Shown here: in pieces, positions 8,852-13,204 of the stretch
Layout of the letters: each line of letters begins with the position of its first letter
Numbering within the stretch: the stretch's first letter is position 1
Source: Desulfobulbus sp.
GTDB taxonomy: Bacteria; Desulfobacterota; Desulfobulbia; Desulfobulbales; Desulfobulbaceae
DNA length: 13,204 bases
Direction: 5' to 3'
Assembly: GCA_028684915.1 (NCBI GenBank)
Contig: JAQUEZ010000166.1
Coordinates: 1 to 13,204 of the forward strand
Position numbers and translations under genes: made by a program
The notes under the pieces: generated by a model
Database searches by the model: none
What the model saw: the letters and a program-made list of their open reading frames with translations, nothing else
What the model was told of the DNA's origin: nothing

Positions 8852-8894
8852 AGCGGGAAGTCAAAACTACTTCCAATTAAGGTGAACTGGATTT

Positions 8895-10187
8895 CTAGAC
8901 AACCTGGGCCTGCTCTTCAGCTCCCAGATTCACCAACGCTTTTAGCTGCTCTCGCAGTGCACCTGCACACATCTGGAATCCGTTGGCGCCCCCTAGGGTG
9001 ACGGTTACCACCTCAATCCTGCGTTGCTCATCGGGGTGAAGATACGAACTGACCCTCTGGGGCAGACTTCCCCATTGCGGGTACATCAGAAAAGTAACAG
9101 GCGCATCAAACTCCTTGCCGTAGGCGTACATCTGATACATGTCGGCCTGGCTGATACCGTAGTGGTTCTTGTGCGGGTCAAGGCGTTTCCACTTGGTATC
9201 CAGCAAGCAGACCAACCGTTTTCCTGCAAAGACTCCCAGGTCTGGACGCAGCTGAAATTTGGGGCGCCCATTGTGCAGGAGCAGGCTCCGCCCTGCCAGC
9301 TGGGAACGGACCACAAGTTCTGTCCCGGCAAGGGCAGCCTGCAGCTCCGCAGCAACAAAACGTTCAAATACGATGTTCATATCGAACATCAACGAATAGA
9401 TGGGGGCGCATTGCCCGGTTCCCCCCGGTGAGCTGCTGCGCAGAATCATCTTCGCCAAGCCGACCAGCTTTTCAAAACGCTGATGCTGCCTGGTCAAGAC
9501 AACCGTCTCCGCCTTCTCGGATGAAAACTCCGTATCAGACACGTCGGTAAACTCGAGCAGCAGCCGCTTGGCCTGAAGTGCTGTATCGCTGCAAAGGGAC
9601 TGGGCCGCGCAACGCCTTAAGGCCGCTTTGAGTAGACACGCAAGGGGGTTATCGACAACGAGGTCATCCGTTCGGGTAAAAAAACGATGCTGGAGGATGG
9701 CGTTGTGCCGCAGGTGAGGCGCAAAGAGTAGTTTGCCCTTGAGAAAAGGATGATTCTCCTCTTCAGCGACATATTGCCGCACAGGACCTCGCTTCCACTC
9801 CAAGAAAAGTTTCTGTACATAGAGCTGAAGAAACGCTACCAACAATGATCGTGGCGACGCGGCTAAGGGCGCGACATCCGCTTCGGCGATCGGGACAACA
9901 CCTGCTCGAGCCGCCATCCAAAGAAAGCTAGTGCGAGTCAGCCGTTCATCGAGAGTGGCCCCAGCGTTATCAATCTTGGGGATGACATCCAGACAATAAC
10001 GCCCCAGCCCCAAGGTTCCCACCCAGCTTGTGGCCGTCAGGTTTTTAAAGCCAGGCTTCAGTAACTGACAGTTCACCTTTTCCTGGTGATAGAGCAGACC
10101 ATCGAGTTCACGTTGGCCCAGTATGCGACTCTGGCTGCACCACCTCTCGCCAACGCGAATGCTTTCATGCTCGCGCAGGACAATCAT
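8895..10187 (-). CDS. mcrC: McrC-like nuclease subunit of a McrBC restriction system
   Basis: Endonuclease subunit that pairs with McrB to cut modified DNA, 430 residues against about 350 for the E. coli protein. The N-terminal domain begins VLREHESIRVG, and the conserved GLGRYCLDVIPKI (about 61-72) and NHPFLKGKLLF (about 145-155) segments are typical McrC landmarks. The nuclease core is a PD-(D/E)XK fold: NIVFERFVAAEL (Glu275), QLRPDLGVF with Asp315, LLDTKWK with Asp330 and Lys332, then QADMYQMYAYG (Gln347) in the following helix, so the active site looks intact. The ATG lies only 3 nt after the mcrB stop, with a weak GAGTAGG in the end of mcrB, so translation is probably coupled. jetA follows 43 nt later on the same strand with no terminator visible between. 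Identification is firm; which DNA modification triggers cutting cannot be read from this subunit. Confidence 0.93.
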   Translation of the reverse strand: MIVLREHESIRVGERWCSQSRILGQRELDGLLYHQEKVNCQLLKPGFKNLTATSWVGTLGLGRYCLDVIPKIDNAGATLDERLTRTSFLWMAARAGVVPIAEADVAPLAASPRSLLVAFLQLYVQKLFLEWKRGPVRQYVAEEENHPFLKGKLLFAPHLRHNAILQHRFFTRTDDLVVDNPLACLLKAALRRCAAQSLCSDTALQAKRLLLEFTDVSDTEFSSEKAETVVLTRQHQRFEKLVGLAKMILRSSSPGGTGQCAPIYSLMFDMNIVFERFVAAELQAALAGTELVVRSQLAGRSLLLHNGRPKFQLRPDLGVFAGKRLVCLLDTKWKRLDPHKNHYGISQADMYQMYAYGKEFDAPVTFLMYPQWGSLPQRVSSYLHPDEQRRIEVVTVTLGGANGFQMCAGALREQLKALVNLGAEEQAQVV

Positions 10188-10190
10188 GGC

Positions 10191-12320
10191 CTACTCGCCA
10201 TCGTAAATCTTGATGATTGATTTTGGCTCAATTTGCTCCGGCATCTCATAAATACGCCGCGAGCCGAACTGGTCGGTTGCGCCTAGCAGCGCGTGGATAC
10301 GGGGAATCCGATAGGAAATAATCGCATCAGCCCGAGCGCGTGGCTTGCCATCGCTATCGAGCGTTTCCTCAATGTCCCCGAACACAAGTTGGACCTTTTC
10401 CCAATCGTTATAGAAATACTCTTGCAGTAGTGGGATGATCTGTGTCAGAAAAACTCGCTCAAGGTCTGCGTAATTGTGAACGTTCATCAAGTAGGCATGA
10501 CCAATCTGATGGTCGCGGTCGAAGAGAAACTCGATTCGATCATTCATTGCTTCCAGCAGTTTTTCGAGATCGATGCTGTCAGCACGGCCAGGAATGGGGA
10601 TGGAGCGCTTGGCCAACAGGTCCGGCCGTGCCATCAGTTCAAGGAACTGAAAGCGGCGCCGCAAGGCGGTATCCAGCAGGGCGATGCTGCGGTCAGCTGT
10701 GTTCATCGTGCCAATGAGATGCAGATTGTCGGGTACCCCGAAAAATTCTGCACCAGGGTTTTGGGTGTGAGTGTAGGGCAGCCGGATGCGCAGGCCACCC
10801 ACCCATTGCCCGGATTCGGCCTCCCAGTTCATGCGTTTGTCAGGCTCCAACAGAGTGATTAGTTCGCCAAAGACTTTGGAGATGTTGGCGCGGTTGATCT
10901 CATCGACGAACAGGGCATAGCTGCGCCAAGGGTCTCTGAGAGCGCGAACGACCATCTGCTTGAAGATGCCATCACGCACTTCGTAGGACATTTGCCCCCC
11001 CTCCTCATCGATAACCGGCTTGATCCCTTCGACAAACTCTTCGTAGGCATAGCTTTGATGAAAAGTGATGAAGTCGTAGCGGCGGACTAGCTCACTGTTC
11101 CCGGCAAAGCTGGTCATCCGGGTATAGAGATCGAGGATGTCGGGGGAAAGTTCTGTCAGCAGGTTACGATCAATTGTCCATACACTGTCGACCCCTTTGG
11201 AAAAAACCTGCGGATCGCGGCGTTGCGCATAATTAACATGAGGGCAGTCGGCAACCGTGTGCGTCTGCAATGTTCCCCAGATGGTCTGCATCGGCCCTTT
11301 GTTGGTACTGATAGCAAGCCTGGACTGGAAAATCGGGTGTGCGAAAATATCCGCGACCTTACCCTGACCGAGATCGAGAACCGCAAGCGCGATCGCCTGG
11401 AACCAGGTCAGCCCTTTGCCGAGGTCGACTATAAAATACTCTCTTTTTTTCGAGGAGTTTTCCTCTGTGAACCTAGGGAATAGAACCTTTTCAAGCTCGT
11501 AAGTTTTTCCCGTTCCGGGAGGTCCGTAGAGGATCAGGTTGAGTGGCAGTTCCACCCGTTCTATCATCAACGGCTGCGTGTCAGTCCCAGCGGCTTTAGG
11601 CGGGCTAACCACAATCGAGCTGTCCGTCGGTTGCAGTTCCGCCCAATCCTGAGCTACCCAGAAAAAGCAGTGGAGGTCAATCATGTCTTTCGGGTGCCAG
11701 TCGGATAGCGCAGTGCCTACCCGTTTCATCACGGTCAGAACGCGTTGATATTCGTCCACTGTCAGGCGATAACCGCTGCCAAGCGGCCGTTCACCGATGC
11801 TACGCAGAAAGCGATCGAAAATTCGCGGTTTGATGAAGAAGTGCTGTTGGGGGTTCCAGACAAAAAGGAATAAACTGGGAAAGACCTTGGTCAGACTTGG
11901 CGGGCAATCCTTGGAATTGAGCCAATCAAGGAGCGAGCCTAGGCTCCGCTCGACATCCTCTCCTGCGCCTGCCTCACGGAAAAGAGCATGAAGCAGCCAC
12001 ATGAACTGGCGGAGCTGGGTCTCTTCACCGAGAATTACATCAAAGAAAATGGAATTGTCCCGCCACCCGGACAGGTTCTGAATCGATTCGGCCACGGGGA
12101 TTTTCTCCCGCAGCAATCTGTTCAACAGGCTTAAAAAGCCCTGGGGTGATAACGAGTCTACAGCTTGGCTAACCCAATCGTCGAACAATTCATGCGCCAA
12201 GTCGGAAAGAGCCCGTTTGTAATTGTATTCCGACTCAAGGTACTCTTGCCCAGGGTTCTGAAAATCCACGAAGTTGGGAAGCTTCCTTTTGAAAGTAGCC
12301 TTGGTTTTTTCGATATCCAT
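10191..12320 (-). CDS. mcrB: McrB-like AAA+ GTPase motor of a McrBC restriction system
   Basis: Motor and DNA-recognition subunit of a type IV (modification-dependent) restriction system, 709 residues against about 460 in E. coli McrB. The AAA+ domain has Walker A GPPGTGKT (266-273), FITFHQSYAYEEFVEGI (417-433), Walker B ALFVDEINRANISKVFGEL (469-487), the McrB-specific MNTADRS (539-545) linked to GTP use, the arginine-rich LLDTALRRRF (548-557) and DRDHQIGHAY near 601-610. Two features enlarge it. Residues 1-255 form an unrecognised, largely helical N-terminal half ending with HPKDMIDLHCFFWVAQDW (209-226). About 130 extra residues sit between Walker A and FITFHQSY (roughly 290-415, with WFQAIALAVLDLGQGK and a VW-ID segment). 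The N-terminal half probably reads the target modification. ATG start 18 nt after the upstream gene; only a weak GAG ribosome site. Confidence 0.93.
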   Translation of the reverse strand: MDIEKTKATFKRKLPNFVDFQNPGQEYLESEYNYKRALSDLAHELFDDWVSQAVDSLSPQGFLSLLNRLLREKIPVAESIQNLSGWRDNSIFFDVILGEETQLRQFMWLLHALFREAGAGEDVERSLGSLLDWLNSKDCPPSLTKVFPSLFLFVWNPQQHFFIKPRIFDRFLRSIGERPLGSGYRLTVDEYQRVLTVMKRVGTALSDWHPKDMIDLHCFFWVAQDWAELQPTDSSIVVSPPKAAGTDTQPLMIERVELPLNLILYGPPGTGKTYELEKVLFPRFTEENSSKKREYFIVDLGKGLTWFQAIALAVLDLGQGKVADIFAHPIFQSRLAISTNKGPMQTIWGTLQTHTVADCPHVNYAQRRDPQVFSKGVDSVWTIDRNLLTELSPDILDLYTRMTSFAGNSELVRRYDFITFHQSYAYEEFVEGIKPVIDEEGGQMSYEVRDGIFKQMVVRALRDPWRSYALFVDEINRANISKVFGELITLLEPDKRMNWEAESGQWVGGLRIRLPYTHTQNPGAEFFGVPDNLHLIGTMNTADRSIALLDTALRRRFQFLELMARPDLLAKRSIPIPGRADSIDLEKLLEAMNDRIEFLFDRDHQIGHAYLMNVHNYADLERVFLTQIIPLLQEYFYNDWEKVQLVFGDIEETLDSDGKPRARADAIISYRIPRIHALLGATDQFGSRRIYEMPEQIEPKSIIKIYDGE

Positions 12321-12338
12321 CTGTCAGCTCGTTTTTGA

Positions 12339-12686
12339 TTACACCAAATTCAATTGTTCCAGAGCTTCTGCGACCTCGGGCCACATCTGGAATTCAAATT
12401 CTCCGGCCTTGTTTTTCCAGGCCTCCGCGATGATCGACAGCCAAAACGGGCGACCGTCCTTATAACTGTCGTCGGGCTCAGTGTTCATGGCAAGGCACAG
12501 CTTCTTAGCCAATTTCCCATACTGAAGGTTGGCCGCCGAATAGCTCGGATACCCGACTGCCATAGCCAACTTTGTCATGGTGATCCGACGGTCAGGAGCA
12601 TGATAGTGGGCACGCAGCATGGCTCGCTGGTTATCAGAAATGTTTATTTCTTTTAAACTTTTTTGGTACGCATCAACAGAAATCAA
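12339..12686 (-). CDS. Small protein of unknown function heading the McrBC-Wadjet operon
   Basis: A 115-residue protein with no signal peptide or membrane segment and no catalytic motif. Its centre, roughly 20-67, reads as a compact helical domain: DNQRAMLRAHYHAPDRRITMT, then KLAMAVGYPSYSAANLQYGKLAKKL. The pattern of an HYHAP segment, an LAxAVGY helix and NLQYGKLxxxL recalls a domain I associate with the N-terminus of some HNH-endonuclease and other restriction-linked proteins; here it stands alone. A DNA-binding adaptor, specificity factor or regulator for McrBC are all possible. Translation most likely starts at TTG (12684-12686), since GGGGAG lies 5 nt upstream and no in-frame ATG exists between it and the preceding stop. 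Only 18 nt separate it from mcrB, making it the first gene of the operon. Coding status is well supported; function is not known. Confidence 0.8.
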   Translation of the reverse strand: MISVDAYQKSLKEINISDNQRAMLRAHYHAPDRRITMTKLAMAVGYPSYSAANLQYGKLAKKLCLAMNTEPDDSYKDGRPFWLSIIAEAWKNKAGEFEFQMWPEVAEALEQLNLV

Positions 12687-12720
12687 TTTCTCTCCCCAAA
12701 AAGAGCTTATTTTTGGTCAT
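12673..12720 (-). other. Possible 15-codon leader reading frame overlapping the head gene
   Basis: An ATG at 12720 opens MTKNKLFLGREIDFC and ends with TGA at 12673-12675, 14 nt inside the head gene in another frame. It has the best ribosome site of the region: GAGG 5 nt upstream, within GAGGAAGGA at 12721-12729. It could be a leader peptide whose translation opens or blocks the ribosome site of the head gene. Alternatively it is the true start of that gene, brought into frame by a shift or a sequencing error. Nothing shows the peptide itself is functional. Confidence 0.3.
12690..12697 (-). promoter_or_regulatory. Ribosome binding site for the TTG-started head gene
   Basis: The minus strand reads GGGGAGAG ending 3 nt before the TTG at 12686; the GGGGAG core is 5 nt away. 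This decides the choice of a TTG start for the 115-residue protein, because the reading frame has no ATG upstream. Confidence 0.6.
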
Positions 12721-12865
12721 TCCTTCCTCGACCCCAAACTATTTCCAATGAATGTTGCCAACAACTATCTCAACACTGAAGTCAATGGACCACCTGCTAT
12801 GTGAGCAATAGATTCATTAAAAACTGTATTTTTCGAATCTAGCGGGATTGTCGCCATTTTGAAAA

Positions 12866-12918
12866 TTAACCAAAATAACCTATAACCAGTCTGTTCAGGC
12901 ACATGCTATGGTTATTTT
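12866..12918. repeat. TAACC repeat cluster with 9-bp inverted repeat
   Basis: TAACC occurs three times in direct orientation (12867-12871, 12876-12880, 12883-12887) at steps of 9 and 7 nt, and once inverted as GGTTA (12910-12914). The second copy is part of a perfect 9-bp inverted repeat, AAAATAACC at 12872-12880 and GGTTATTTT at 12910-12918. Such clusters suit a regulator or recombinase arm-type site upstream of the operon; no factor can be named. Confidence 0.4.
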
Positions 12919-12919
12919 C

Positions 12920-12939
12920 AAGGTGGCTCGGACCACCTT
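12920..12939. repeat. 7-bp hairpin AAGGTGG / CCACCTT
   Basis: Perfect arms at 12920-12926 and 12933-12939 with a six-base loop CTCGGA. Neither strand has a T run after the stem, so a classical terminator is unlikely. It is the second of a chain of hairpins between 12872 and 13033. Confidence 0.45.
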
Positions 12940-12993
12940 TGGATTGCCGAATGTACCTATCGGTACTTTAGTCGAAAGTCTCTAAAAAGAAAA

Positions 12994-13033
12994 ACGGCAA
13001 CCGATTGTCTTCATTAAAGAAATCGCTTGCCGT
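12994..13033. repeat. 40-nt imperfect hairpin
   Basis: Outer arms ACGGCAA (12994-13000) and TTGCCGT (13027-13033) pair over 7 bp. After a C-C mismatch, CGATT (13002-13006) pairs with AATCG (13021-13025). After one bulged G (13007), TCTT (13008-13011) pairs with AAGA (13017-13020), leaving a five-base loop. Sixteen base pairs in 40 nt is far more than expected by chance. No T run follows on either strand. Candidates are a folded small RNA, a protein-binding element or recombination-site DNA. Confidence 0.6.
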
Positions 13034-13155
13034 CGATGTGAATAGTCGGCTGCTTTGACCAAAAAACGTCATATAGTGCAGCATTGTCCGGTTAGAAAAT
13101 TGCTAGCAAAAAAATAGACAGAAAAAATACACATGGAGGCATTTTTTTCTTGACA

Positions 13156-13204
13156 ATGAAGCGAGCGCTGTTCGCGCTCCTTGAAAAAATACAATATTTT
13201 CAAG
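13156..13204 (+). CDS. Possible start of a rightward gene running off the window
   Basis: An ATG at 13156 opens MKRALFALLEKIQYFQ and stays open for 16 codons to the window edge. A GGAGG at 13135-13139 is 16 nt away, too far to be ideal. The segment also contains two inverted repeats, which is unusual for coding DNA. It may be chance; it would be the only plus-strand gene here, divergent from the defence operon. Confidence 0.15.
   Translation, partial: MKRALFALLEKIQYFQ
13163..13204. repeat. Two adjacent inverted repeats at the right edge
   Basis: GAGCGC (13163-13168) and GCGCTC (13174-13179) form a 6-bp GC stem with a five-base loop. Immediately next to it, CTTGAAAA (13180-13187) and TTTTCAAG (13197-13204) form a perfect 8-bp repeat ending at the window edge. 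They could belong to a transcription end of a gene to the right or to an element boundary; the missing sequence prevents a decision. Confidence 0.4.

Larger units (their letters stand above)
12687..13204. other. Gene-free upstream region rich in inverted repeats
   Basis: About 500 nt upstream of the defence operon with no convincing complete gene other than the leader frame described separately. The operon promoter must lie here or beyond, but I see no clear -35/-10 pair on the minus strand. Instead there are at least five inverted repeats: 12872-12918, 12920-12939, 12953-12966, 12994-13033 and 13163-13204, plus the palindrome TTGCTAGCAA at 13100-13109. The 11-mer GAAAAAATACA occurs twice (13121-13131, 13183-13193). 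The region is AT-rich with runs of A and T near 13105-13150. It may hold operators, a small RNA or one boundary of the mobile element. Confidence 0.6.

Noticed and set aside
12687..12900. Sigma-70 promoter of the operon
   Set aside because: Several TTGA-like and TATA-like hexamers occur on the minus strand, but none pair at 16-18 nt with acceptable match on both sides.
12866..13204. CRISPR array
   Set aside because: The repeats are short, unevenly spaced and mostly inverted; there are no regular repeat-spacer units and no cas genes.

Overview
The window is an accessory region (defence island) of a bacterial genome. Every convincing gene lies on the minus strand, so transcription runs from high to low coordinates. 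Base composition, Shine-Dalgarno-type ribosome sites and protein style suggest a Gram-negative bacterium, perhaps Desulfobacterota or Gammaproteobacteria. That placement is a guess: there is no rRNA, tRNA or housekeeping gene here to test it.

Layout in the direction of transcription. (1) 13204-12687 is non-coding and rich in inverted repeats. It includes a 40-nt imperfect hairpin, a 9-bp inverted repeat next to TAACC repeats, and several shorter palindromes. (2) 12686-12339 encodes a small protein of unknown function that starts at TTG and is preceded by an overlapping 15-codon leader reading frame with a strong ribosome site. (3) mcrB (12320-10191) and mcrC (10187-8895) form a type IV, modification-dependent restriction system: a GTP-type AAA+ motor with a long unrecognised N-terminal half and a large insertion, plus a PD-(D/E)XK nuclease subunit. 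(4) jetA-jetB-jetC-jetD (8851-1866) form a Wadjet/MksBEFG-type SMC system: kleisin-like, KITE-like, SMC ATPase and TOPRIM nuclease subunits. (5) After about 200 nt with a palindrome and a possible promoter, a tyrosine recombinase (1664-189) reads outward to the left edge.

The seven defence genes are spaced by at most 43 nt or overlap, so they look like one operon joining two immune strategies: McrBC cutting modified invading DNA and Wadjet recognising and cutting plasmid-like circular DNA. The recombinase suggests the block is, or was, part of an integrated mobile element. Its attachment sites cannot be recognised within this window.

The least explained parts are the small head gene and its leader frame, the N-terminal half and insertion of McrB, the N-terminus of JetA, and the structured non-coding DNA at both ends. 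Functions are assigned from visible motifs and remembered family features; no database search was run.
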